Shown piece by piece: positions 53,311-60,806 of a stretch of 64,000 bases of DNA (the first letter of the stretch is position 1; every line of letters starts with the position of its first letter). Source of the stretch: Pseudomonas sp. 14P_8.1_Bac3 (GTDB lineage: Bacteria > Pseudomonadota > Gammaproteobacteria > Pseudomonadales > Pseudomonadaceae); assembly GCF_025466085.1 (NCBI RefSeq), contig NZ_JANLOD010000065.1, forward strand, positions 62,001 through 126,000. The letters run 5' to 3'. Position numbers and translations under genes: made by a program. The notes under the pieces were generated by a model. The model had not been told where the DNA came from, did no database searches, and saw only the letters and a list, made by a program, of their open reading frames with translations.

Positions 53311-53721
53311 ATGAGTACTTTGAATACGGGTTCGAAATCAGGGCTGCCTGCCACGCAACTTCTTAGGTATGCTGTTGTAGGGCTGATTAGCAACTCCTGT
53401 GGTTACGCATTGTATTTGTTATTGACTGAATTTGGCACCACACCAAAGGTCACAATGTCTACTATATACGCGTGTGGTGCACTGATTGGTTTTTTCGGGA
53501 ATCGCAAGCTTACCTTTTCTCATGAGGGTGGTCTCCTGGGATCCGGAAGTCGTTTCGTTATCGCTCAGCTAGGTGGATATGCGATTAATTTTCTCCTCCT
53601 TGACGTTCTTGTCGATAGGCTCGGCTATCCGCATCAGTGGGTACAGGCTTCGGCGATTGTGATAGTTGCCATATATTTATTCGTTACCCTTAAATTTTTT
53701 GTGTTCAAGGCAATCCCATGA
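53311..53721 (+). CDS. GtrA-family membrane protein
   Basis: A 136-residue protein with four hydrophobic helices and the GtrA-type opening Leu-Leu-Arg-Tyr-Ala-Val-Val-Gly and later Arg-Lys-Leu-Thr-Phe. GtrA proteins are thought to flip polyprenyl-phosphate-linked monosaccharides to the periplasmic face. It starts directly after the formyltransferase stop and overlaps the methyltransferase by four bases. Confidence 0.9.
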   Translation: MSTLNTGSKSGLPATQLLRYAVVGLISNSCGYALYLLLTEFGTTPKVTMSTIYACGALIGFFGNRKLTFSHEGGLLGSGSRFVIAQLGGYAINFLLLDVLVDRLGYPHQWVQASAIVIVAIYLFVTLKFFVFKAIP

Positions 53722-54491
53722 CCTCACCTAATCGTTCCCCGTTCCCGTCTTCCGCTTATCGTCAACTAGCAGATGCGGAGTCGGGCCATTGGTGGTTTCG
53801 AGTCCGTAACAAAATCGTTCTCTGGGCGTTGAACAACAAAATAGCGCCTTTTAACAACTTCCTCGAAATCGGATGTGGAACCGGATATGTACTTGAGGGT
53901 ATCAGCCAGTCTTTTCCTAACATAGAACTCTATGGGTCAGAATATTTCGAAGAAGGCCTGGAACATGCCCGTAAACGGGTTCCTGAATCCCATCTGATGC
54001 AACTTGATGCAATTACTTTGAATGAAGTCGAGCGCTATGATGTGATTGGTGCATTTGACGTAATTGAGCATATTGAGGATGATGAAGTTGTAATAGCTAA
54101 TCTAGCTCGAGCTATTCGTAGCGGAGGGTCGCTGATTTTGACTGTGCCACAACATCGTTGGTTATGGTCAAAAGTTGATGAGTATGCATGTCATGTAAGA
54201 CGATATACGCGGGCCGAATTAGTCACGAAAGTTCAGAGAGCAGGATTGAGTGTTACTTATTCCAGCTCATTCGTTAGTTTGCTTGTTCCTCTGATGTGGC
54301 TTTCGCGCAAACATTCAAGCAAGCAGCATGAACCTATGAGTGAATTCCAAATTCCTCGTTGGCTTAACAAAACCTTGGAAGTGGTAATGAACGTTGAATT
54401 TTTGTTGCTTAGATTAGGAGTGCGCTTCCCTATCGGCGGCTCACTTTTGCTTATAGCTAAAAAACCCGAAATTTCTCTTGGGGGTCTGTGA
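53718..54491 (+). CDS. Class I SAM-dependent methyltransferase
   Basis: A 257-residue methyltransferase. SAM motif I is Leu-Glu-Ile-Gly-Cys-Gly-Thr-Gly-Tyr near residue 50, and Ala-Phe-Asp-Val-Ile-Glu-His-Ile-Glu-Asp marks the post-motif strand. The substrate cannot be read. In this operon a sugar N- or O-methylation, or methylation of the lipid-linked intermediate, is plausible. The C-terminal ~60 residues have two hydrophobic stretches that could associate it with the membrane. It overlaps gtrA and the aminotransferase gene. Confidence 0.83.
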   Translation: MTSPNRSPFPSSAYRQLADAESGHWWFRVRNKIVLWALNNKIAPFNNFLEIGCGTGYVLEGISQSFPNIELYGSEYFEEGLEHARKRVPESHLMQLDAITLNEVERYDVIGAFDVIEHIEDDEVVIANLARAIRSGGSLILTVPQHRWLWSKVDEYACHVRRYTRAELVTKVQRAGLSVTYSSSFVSLLVPLMWLSRKHSSKQHEPMSEFQIPRWLNKTLEVVMNVEFLLLRLGVRFPIGGSLLLIAKKPEISLGGL

Positions 54492-55630
54492 TGGCTAACG
54501 AAAACATACAATTTAATCGTCCGCACATGACAGGCAAGGAACTCTATTACATTGCGGAGGCTAAATTTAGTAATAAGTTGGCCGGAGATGGCGCATTCAC
54601 TAAACGCTGCCACCAATGGCTCGAAATTACCAGTGGATGCGAGAAGGCATTGCTTACTCACTCTTGCACTGCTGCTTTGGAGATGTCAGCACTGTTACTC
54701 GATATACAGCCAGGTGATGAAGTCATCATGCCGTCCTATACGTTTGTTTCTACGGCAAACGCCTTCGTCTTACGTGGTGGCGTTCCAGTTTTTGTGGACA
54801 TTCGTGAGGATACGCTAAACTTGGACGAGCGATTAATTGAGGCGGCAATAACACCACGCACCAAGGCTATCGTTCCGGTGCACTACGCTGGTGTTGCTTG
54901 TGAGATGGATACTATCCTTGCGATCGCGCAGCGGCATAACTTGCACGTTGTGGAAGACGCGGCACAAGGGATAATGGCCTCTTACAAGGGGCGGCCGTTA
55001 GGTAGCCTGGGTTGTCTTGGTGCTTTAAGCTTTCATGAAACCAAAAACCTTATTTCCGGGGAAGGTGGTGCTATTCTAGTAAACGACCCGGCCCTTGTGA
55101 AACGGGCTGAAATAATCCGTGAAAAAGGTACGGATAGAAGTAGTTTTTTTCGCGGCGAAGTCGATAAATATACGTGGCAAGAAGTTGGTTCTTCGTTTCT
55201 TCCAGGAGAGTTGATCGCAGCATTTTTATGGGCTCAATTGGAGGAGGCCCGCTGTATTACGGATCAAAGATTGGCTTGTTGGAATTATTATCATAGGGCC
55301 TTAGAAAAGCTTGAAAAGCAAGGCATGTTGAGGCGTCCCATCATACCCGACGACTGCACCCATAATGCTCATATGTATTATATATTGCTTTCTTCGGATA
55401 TTGATCGACAATTAGTGTTAGATGCGTTCAAGGCTGAAGGAGTTAACTCTGTCTTCCATTATGTTCCCTTACATTCTTCTCCCGCTGGTTTGCGATATGG
55501 GAGAGTTCACGGCTCTATGAGTGTAACCGATCGGCAAGCAGAGAGATTGATTCGTCTTCCGTTGTGGGTCGGACTATCAGATGAGCAGCAAGATCATGTC
55601 ATAAGTACTCTCATCAAAACTCTTGGATGA
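54491..55630 (+). CDS. wecE: WecE-type dTDP-4-keto-6-deoxyglucose aminotransferase
   Basis: A 379-residue DegT/DnrJ/EryC1 aminotransferase that follows E. coli WecE almost block by block. It has Leu-Ala-Gly-Asp-Gly-Ala-Phe-Thr, Gly-Asp-Glu-Val-Ile-Met-Pro-Ser-Tyr-Thr-Phe, Val-Val-Glu-Asp-Ala-Ala-Gln-Gly, and the PLP lysine Lys185 in Phe-His-Glu-Thr-Lys-Asn. WecE makes dTDP-4-amino-4,6-dideoxygalactose. No dTDP-glucose synthesis genes (rmlA, rmlB) are in the window, so its keto-sugar would come from elsewhere. It ends the wbqC-like operon, before a terminator. Confidence 0.9.
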   Translation: MANENIQFNRPHMTGKELYYIAEAKFSNKLAGDGAFTKRCHQWLEITSGCEKALLTHSCTAALEMSALLLDIQPGDEVIMPSYTFVSTANAFVLRGGVPVFVDIREDTLNLDERLIEAAITPRTKAIVPVHYAGVACEMDTILAIAQRHNLHVVEDAAQGIMASYKGRPLGSLGCLGALSFHETKNLISGEGGAILVNDPALVKRAEIIREKGTDRSSFFRGEVDKYTWQEVGSSFLPGELIAAFLWAQLEEARCITDQRLACWNYYHRALEKLEKQGMLRRPIIPDDCTHNAHMYYILLSSDIDRQLVLDAFKAEGVNSVFHYVPLHSSPAGLRYGRVHGSMSVTDRQAERLIRLPLWVGLSDEQQDHVISTLIKTLG

Positions 55631-55638
55631 TTTAAAAT

Positions 55639-55676
55639 AAGCCCCGATAAAAAAGGCTTGTTTTTACGGGGCTTTC
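55639..55676 (+). terminator. Terminator after the wecE-type gene
   Basis: AAGCCCCG pairs with CGGGGCTT across a T- and A-rich loop directly after the last gene of the module. It marks the right border of the AT-rich accessory region. Confidence 0.85.
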
Positions 55677-55902
55677 ATCGCGTTATGTGATAGTTGGCAT
55701 GGCGATGACCATGAGTTTTTCCGTTCAGTGCCGGGAAACTTGAGGTGTGACACGCAAGTTATCATGCATTGCTCAATTTTTTACTTATGGTGGTGATCAC
55801 CAAATTGGTAAGTATTATCAAATTTGACTTATCGTTTGGCAACGTACACACGCTGTAACGACGCGATTTTTGACACATTCCAAACATGACCTAAATTTGA
55901 GG

Positions 55903-55923
55903 AGCAGCTTCGGAAAAGCTGCT
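55903..55923 (+). promoter_or_regulatory. Hairpin in the comEA leader
   Basis: AGCAGCTT and AAGCTGCT form a tight stem with a five-base loop followed by TTTCTC, 30 bases before the comEA start. It may attenuate or stabilise the transcript. The rest of 55677-55952 is AT-rich promoter-like sequence without a gene. Confidence 0.6.
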
Positions 55924-55952
55924 TTCTCAAATCGATGTCATGGAGCTTTAAT

Positions 55953-56288
55953 ATGCGTACAAGCTACTTCCACTCGCTGATTTTCGCCCTGCTCAGCAGC
56001 ACCTCTGTAGCAGCGAACGCTGCTCCCACAGCAAAACCAGAGGCGAGCAATGCACCGCTGGTCATGGAGATTTCGCCCAAGGCCCGGTCCGAAAAAGTCG
56101 ACCTGAACCAAGCCGACGCTTCGACCCTGCAGCGGGAACTGGCGGGAGTAGGCGAAGCCAAGGCCCAAGCGATTGTTGCGTATCGTGATATCAATGGCCC
56201 TTTTTCCTCGGTGGACGAATTGCTCGAAGTCAAAGGCATCGGCAAAGCCATTCTGGATAAGAATCGCGAGAAGCTCGACGTGAACTAA
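55953..56288 (+). CDS. comEA: ComEA-type helix-hairpin-helix DNA-binding protein
   Basis: A 111-residue protein with an N-terminal signal peptide (cleavage near Ala-Asn-Ala-Ala, about residue 24), a short linker, and a ComEA helix-hairpin-helix repeat pair. The conserved pieces are Val-Asp-Leu-Asn-Gln-Ala-Asp-Ala and Gly-Val-Gly-Glu-Ala-Lys-Ala then Gly-Ile-Gly-Lys-Ala-Ile. It is exported and expected to bind double-stranded DNA in the periplasm, as in natural transformation. GGAG lies seven bases before the ATG at 55953. It sits beside the O-antigen locus in other pseudomonads too. Confidence 0.9.
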   Translation: MRTSYFHSLIFALLSSTSVAANAAPTAKPEASNAPLVMEISPKARSEKVDLNQADASTLQRELAGVGEAKAQAIVAYRDINGPFSSVDELLEVKGIGKAILDKNREKLDVN

Positions 56289-56307
56289 GCTTGTAAATCT
56301 ACGCCAG

Positions 56308-56331
56308 GGCCGGTCACTGACCGGCCTTTTT
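56308..56331 (+). terminator. comEA terminator
   Basis: GGCCGGTCACTGACCGGCC followed by five T residues, 20 bases after the comEA stop. Confidence 0.93.
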
Positions 56332-56490
56332 GCGTTCTGGCGCTCGCGGAAGATGCGTGCCTTCCGTCGGCGCATAAAAAATTACGACTATCATACTGTG
56401 TTTAGATTATGCCTATAATAATCCCGCCTTCAAAAGTCGTTCTGATCACTAAGCGCTAGCCTCCCTTCACGCATTTCCAGGAGCCCTTTC

Positions 56491-57285
56491 ATGAATTCTC
56501 CCAGGACCCAAGGCACAGCCCTAGTCACCGGTGCTTCTTCCGGCATCGGTGCCATCTACGCAGAGCGCCTCGCCGCGCGCGGTTTTGATTTGTTGCTCGT
56601 CGCTCGCGACCAGGAGCGACTCGAGTCCGCAGCCAGTAAGCTCCGCGCCGAACACGGTGTTCAGGTCGAAGTGCTTAAGGCCGACCTAACCCAAAAAGAC
56701 GACGTGTTAAAACTCGAGCAGCGCCTTCGCAGCGATTCTAGCATCAGCCTGCTGCTGAACAACGCCGGTGTTGCAGCGGATGGGTTGTTAGCCAACTCCG
56801 ACATGGATCAACTGGATAAGCTGATCCAACTCAACGTAACAACAGTCACGCGGCTGGCCTCTGCAGCCGCCGCCAGTTTCGCCAAGGCTGGCCGCGGCAC
56901 AATCATCAACATCGCCTCGGTGGTCGCTCTGTTCCCCGAGCGTTTCAATGCCACTTACAGCGCGAGCAAGGCTTATGTGCTAAGCCTGACGCAGTCGTTG
57001 AACGCCGAGCTCGATGGCACCGGTGTCAAAGCACAAGCTGTGTTGCCCGGCGTGACGCGCACTGAAATCTGGGAGCGTTCTGGTATCGACGCGAGTCAGA
57101 TTCCGGCGGACATGGTGATGGAGGCGGGGGGGATGGTCGACGCGGCGTTGTCGGGTCTGGACCAGGGTGAGCTGATCACTATTCCGTCGTTGCCAAATGC
57201 TGCTGACTGGGACGCCTTTGTGGCGGCGCGACTGGTGATGGCGCCGAATCTCTCCAAAAGCAAGGCCGCCTCGCGTTACACGTGA
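56491..57285 (+). CDS. SDR-family oxidoreductase
   Basis: A 264-residue classical short-chain dehydrogenase. Thr-Gly-Ala-Ser-Ser-Gly-Ile-Gly is near residue 14, Asn-Asn-Ala-Gly-Val near 88, and the catalytic Tyr-Ser-Ala-Ser-Lys near 156. AGGAG precedes the ATG. It is 33 bases before the FabF-type gene, so the two may be one operon. A ketoreductase paired with a ketoacyl synthase would suit fatty-acid-like chemistry, but the sequence is closer to general DltE/YdfG-like SDRs, and no substrate can be named. Confidence 0.83.
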   Translation: MNSPRTQGTALVTGASSGIGAIYAERLAARGFDLLLVARDQERLESAASKLRAEHGVQVEVLKADLTQKDDVLKLEQRLRSDSSISLLLNNAGVAADGLLANSDMDQLDKLIQLNVTTVTRLASAAAASFAKAGRGTIINIASVVALFPERFNATYSASKAYVLSLTQSLNAELDGTGVKAQAVLPGVTRTEIWERSGIDASQIPADMVMEAGGMVDAALSGLDQGELITIPSLPNAADWDAFVAARLVMAPNLSKSKAASRYT

Positions 57286-57318
57286 GGCGTCATCCATTGG
57301 CTTGAGGTAGTTGCGCGT

Positions 57319-58593
57319 ATGAGTGATCGTCGAATAGTTGTAACCGGCATGGGTTTGGTATCGCCGCTCGGCAGTGGTGTCGAAGCGGTTTGGGCGCGTT
57401 TGTTGGCTGGCAAGTCCGGCATCAAGAATTTGCCGGACGACGTGGTGGCTGATCTGCCGGCCAAGATCGGTGGCGCGGTGCCGACGCTGGCTGATGATGC
57501 CGAGGCGGGTTTCGACCCGGACCGGGCGACGCCGCCCAAAGAGCAGAAGAAGATGGACCGCTTTATCATGTTCGCCATGGAAGCGGCGCGTCAGGCGGTG
57601 GAGCAGTGCGGTTGGCAAGCGCAAAGCGCGGAAACCCAGGAACGTACGGCGACCATTATCGGCTCGGGCGTCGGTGGCTTCGGCGCGATTGCCGATGCGG
57701 TGCGCACGACTGACAGTCGTGGCCCGCGGCGTTTGTCGCCGTTCACCATTCCTTCTTTCCTGGTTAACCTCGCTGCGGGTCATGTGTCGATCCAGCACGG
57801 TTTCAAGGGGCCGCTGGGTGCTCCGGTAACGGCGTGCGCCGCTGGGGTTCAGGCGATTGGCGATGCGGCGCGGTTGATCCGCAGCGGCGAGGCGGACATT
57901 GCGGTGTGTGGCGGCGCGGAAGCGTCGATCGATCGTGTCAGCCTGGCCGGGTTTGCCGCCGCGCGCGCCTTGTCCAGTGGTTTTAACGAAACCCCGGAGC
58001 GTGCTTCGCGGCCGTTCGACAGTGATCGTGATGGTTTCGTCATGGGCGAGGGCTCAGGTCTTCTGGTGATCGAGTCCCTGGAACATGCTCTGGCTCGCGG
58101 TGCGCAACCGCTGGCGGAACTGGTCGGTTACGGCACCAGCGCCGACGCCTATCACCTGACCGCAGGCCCTGAAGATGGCAGCGGTGCGCGACGGGCGATG
58201 GCACTGGCGTTGGCTCAGGCGGGTATTGCGCCGTCGCAGGTGCAGCATCTCAATGCTCACGCGACCTCGACACCGGTTGGCGATCTTGGAGAGTTGGCGG
58301 CGATCAAATCGTTGTTCGGTTCAGACAACAAGATCGCGGTGACATCGACCAAGTCCGCCACTGGGCATTTACTTGGTGCAGCGGGCGGGATCGAGGCGAT
58401 TTTCACGCTGTTGGCGATCCGTGATCAGATTGTGCCGGCCACCCTCAATTTCGAGAACCCGGATCCGGCGACGCAGGGTGTAGACATCGTTCATGGTCAG
58501 GCGCGACCGATGGTGATCGAGTATGCGCTGTCCAACGGCTTTGGCTTTGGCGGGGTGAATGCCAGTGTGCTGTTCAAGCGCTGGCAAGGTTGA
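57319..58593 (+). CDS. fabF: Beta-ketoacyl-ACP synthase II (FabF family)
   Basis: A 424-residue thiolase-fold condensing enzyme that extends acyl-ACP with malonyl-ACP. The Cys-His-His triad is complete: Cys173 in Thr-Ala-Cys-Ala-Ala-Gly (codon 57835), His314 in Asn-Ala-His-Ala-Thr-Ser and His350 in Thr-Gly-His-Leu-Leu-Gly. No acpP, fabD or fabG lies nearby, so this is probably an accessory KAS II copy rather than the core one. It could help adjust lipid chain composition, which is inference. Confidence 0.92.
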   Translation: MSDRRIVVTGMGLVSPLGSGVEAVWARLLAGKSGIKNLPDDVVADLPAKIGGAVPTLADDAEAGFDPDRATPPKEQKKMDRFIMFAMEAARQAVEQCGWQAQSAETQERTATIIGSGVGGFGAIADAVRTTDSRGPRRLSPFTIPSFLVNLAAGHVSIQHGFKGPLGAPVTACAAGVQAIGDAARLIRSGEADIAVCGGAEASIDRVSLAGFAAARALSSGFNETPERASRPFDSDRDGFVMGEGSGLLVIESLEHALARGAQPLAELVGYGTSADAYHLTAGPEDGSGARRAMALALAQAGIAPSQVQHLNAHATSTPVGDLGELAAIKSLFGSDNKIAVTSTKSATGHLLGAAGGIEAIFTLLAIRDQIVPATLNFENPDPATQGVDIVHGQARPMVIEYALSNGFGFGGVNASVLFKRWQG

Positions 58594-58627
58594 TCCTTGT
58601 ATTGTTTGAGGTGATCACGGGTGACGC

Positions 58628-58657
58628 CGAGAATCCGCTGGGCGTTCCGGATTCTCG
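58628..58657 (+). terminator. Possible terminator hairpin after fabF
   Basis: CGAGAATCCG and CGGATTCTCG form a ten-base-pair stem with a ten-base loop, 35 bases after the stop. No T-run follows. The remaining bases to 58882 show no other feature. Confidence 0.55.
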
Positions 58658-58882
58658 ACGCTGCGTGCCAACGGCAGAGCTCTGATCAGCGTCGACATGA
58701 TAAATGGCTCGCACATTGCCACGCTCGATTGGAAGCAGTAGAAATGCACAGCCTCGGCATTTGGTGACGAGACCGCCTATCAAATCAATTACTGCAGTCA
58801 CTGTGGACCATCGCCGACTAGCGTGATTTCTTGATGTGGGGTATTGGTGTTTTTTGAACAGACGTAAAAATGGAGTTAGAAA

Positions 58883-59074
58883 ATGATTATCGGGGATCCC
58901 TACGTTTTTGAAATTGGCGATCCGGTGGTAGATCAATATGCAACGGAGCGTTGTGTGGGTATCGTTATCGATATCGAACAAAACGACGGAGGCGAAACGG
59001 TACTGGTGGTTGAAAGCGACACCCCGTCAGGCGAAATGTGGCGAATCTTGGATAAGAACGCCGTACTGCCTTAG
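58883..59074 (+). CDS. Small acidic hypothetical protein
   Basis: A 63-residue acidic, soluble protein with an SH3-like beta-rich pattern (Gly-Asp-Pro-Val-Val-Asp, Val-Gly-Ile-Val-Ile-Asp-Ile-Glu). GGAG lies seven bases before the ATG and a strong terminator follows, so it is probably a real gene. I do not recognise a family function. Confidence 0.65.
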   Translation: MIIGDPYVFEIGDPVVDQYATERCVGIVIDIEQNDGGETVLVVESDTPSGEMWRILDKNAVLP

Positions 59075-59132
59075 AACCCTTTTAGGGGCAAGGGTGGTCT
59101 TGTCGCACGGTAGGCTTGAGCGGTGGATATAG

Positions 59133-59166
59133 ACAAACCCCAGCAAATGCTGGGGTTTGTTTTTTT
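59133..59166. terminator. Bidirectional-type terminator between convergent genes
   Basis: ACAAACCCCAGCA pairs with TGCTGGGGTTTGT, with seven T residues after it on the plus strand and A residues before it. It can serve both the small gene on the left and the minus-strand gene on the right. Confidence 0.9.
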
Positions 59167-59218
59167 AAGTCCTTCGCAACACCCGTCCTATTGTGATCTG
59201 AAGAACAAGGCTTTTGTT

Positions 59219-59386
59219 TCAACGATCCTGCGCATCCTTGGCATCCGCCTGCGCATTACGCTCCGCGACGCGCTTACGCTGCTCTTCAGTCAGATCCACC
59301 TTGGTGGCCGTGTCTCGCAACATCATCAAACCACCAACGATCGAACCGATTGCAACGACCAGAATCAACCAGGCATACCAGGGCAT
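59219..59386 (-). CDS. DUF2897-family small membrane protein
   Basis: A 55-residue protein beginning Met-Pro-Trp-Tyr-Ala-Trp-Leu, with one transmembrane helix (about residues 4-22) and a charged C-terminal tail rich in Lys, Arg and Asp. AAGGAG lies just before the chosen ATG; the longer in-frame version upstream has no ribosome-binding site. The pattern matches DUF2897 proteins of pseudomonads, whose role is unknown. Confidence 0.75.
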   Translation of the reverse strand: MPWYAWLILVVAIGSIVGGLMMLRDTATKVDLTEEQRKRVAERNAQADAKDAQDR

Positions 59387-59509
59387 AGGGCTCTCCTTGA
59401 GGGCAGGCCGACTGGCGGGTTTTGCCAATCGATCGTGCGTACCACTTTGAGCGATTCAACTTCGCAGTGGTTCCATTCTAAGCCTGATATGACCCCAGTG
59501 CGGTGCCAT

Positions 59510-60321
59510 TTACAACCCAGTCAACATCGCATCCGCCGGCGCATCCGCCCGCAGTTGCGCGGTCAACATGAAGTACACAAACCCCACCGCCATGAACCCG
59601 AGGAAGATCAACCCGATCAACGTGTTGAACCACGCCATCGCCACCAAACACACCACCGCCAGCACCAGCGCAATGAACGGCACCAGCGGATAGCACGGTG
59701 CGCGGAAAGTGCGCTCCAGGTTCGGTTCGGTTTTTCGCAGTTTGAACAGGCTGAGCATGCTCATGATGTACATCACGATCGCGCCCAGCCGTTCAGTGCG
59801 AAGTTGCTGAAGCTGAATGCAGGTGCGACCACGCCCATGAACACCAGCAATTCGGCGACTGCCAGCACGCAGACCACCAGCTCGAACGTCGCCGCGAGTT
59901 TTACCCCGAGGATGTTCAGGCCCATGAATACGATGTAGGCGCCGACCGCTGCGTGTTTCGGGTCGAGCGCCGGAAACTGCACGTTCAGGTAGGCGCCGAT
60001 GGCCAGGGCGATGGCCGGTGGGGCGAAGACGAATTCGATCAGCGTCGCCAGCCCGGCGATCAACCCGCCTTTCTCGCCAAAGGCGCGGCGGCTGTAGGCA
60101 AAGGGACCGCCGGCGTGGGGAATGGCGGTGGTCAGCTCGGTGAAACTGAAGATGAAGCAGGTGTACATCGTGGCGACCATGAAGGACGTCACGAGAAAAC
60201 CGAGCGTACCCGCCACGCCCCAGCCGTAACTCCAGCCGAAGTATTCACCGGAAATCACCAGCCCGACCGCAATGCCCCACAGGTGCAGCGTGCCCAGCGT
60301 GGGTTTGAGTTGTGTGTTCAT
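59510..60321 (-). pseudogene. eat: Ethanolamine permease with internal deletion and frameshift
   Basis: The first ~178 residues (60321 down to about 59786) are the N-terminal half of an APC-superfamily ethanolamine permease, with a good GGGAG before the ATG. The frame then stops after Gly-Trp-Ala-Arg-Ser. A second frame, beginning Gly-Ala-Ile-Val-Met-Tyr-Ile-Met-Ser-Met, carries the family C-terminus to 59510. About 190 residues of the usual transporter core are missing between them, and the join is out of frame. The gene is therefore broken by one deletion. No ethanolamine ammonia-lyase genes are in the window. Confidence 0.85.
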
Positions 60322-60486
60322 GCGTTTGCTCCCTGAACGGTTTGGAAAGCTCGGGGGAGGGCGCGTGCAGTGGGCGTGCCAGTGTCGTGAAGGCAGTCGT
60401 AAAGCGTAAAAACGTGTCGTATCGAGGATGTTCGCTGCCGGATGTCACCGATGAGTGCATCAGTTGGGGGCGTCGTTGCCTGTGAT

Positions 60487-60563
60487 GCCGCTATCGCGAG
60501 CAGGCTCGCTCCCACAGTTGGAATGCGTACCCCTGTGGGAGCCAGCCTGCTGGCGATGAGGCC
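60487..60563. repeat. REP doublet (REPIN) upstream of kdp
   Basis: GCCGCTATCGCGAGCAGGCT faces the partly complementary GTGGGAGCCAGCCTGCTGGC about 20 bases later. The two halves belong to different REP variants, so this looks like a mixed pair. Confidence 0.72.
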
Positions 60564-60708
60564 AGTCCAGACACCCCGTAACGCCCGCATAAACCCACTC
60601 TTTACGCTTTCTTTATGCCCCGCCACACCCCTCGATCTCGCGCCTTTACGCCCTCCCTGCCGACAATGACTCCACACGCGGCAATACGCCGTAACACGGA
60701 GAACTTCC

Positions 60709-60798
60709 ATGAGCGTTCTGGACGGGGTGTCACTGCTATTGGCAGTGGGGCTGTTCATTTATCTGTTGGTTGCGCTGTTGCGCGCGGACCGGAACTAG
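60709..60798 (+). CDS. kdpF: KdpF small subunit of the potassium-transporting ATPase
   Basis: A 29-residue single-helix membrane peptide, too short for routine gene calling. It opens Met-Ser-Val-Leu-Asp-Gly-Val, has a hydrophobic core and ends Arg-Ala-Asp-Arg-Asn. CACGGAGAAC precedes the ATG. It lies eight bases before kdpA. KdpF stabilises the KdpFABC complex. Confidence 0.85.
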   Translation: MSVLDGVSLLLAVGLFIYLLVALLRADRN

Positions 60799-60806
60799 GA
60801 GCGGCT

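Noticed and set aside
56000..56035. Palindrome-like CTGTAGCAGCG...CGCTGCTCCCACAG inside comEA
   Set aside because: It lies in the signal-peptide coding region and only partly resembles a REP half, so it was not called as a repeat.
58574..58981. Minus-strand frame of 135 codons overlapping the fabF end and the small acidic gene
   Set aside because: It overlaps the better supported 63-residue gene with its own ribosome-binding site and covers a hairpin.
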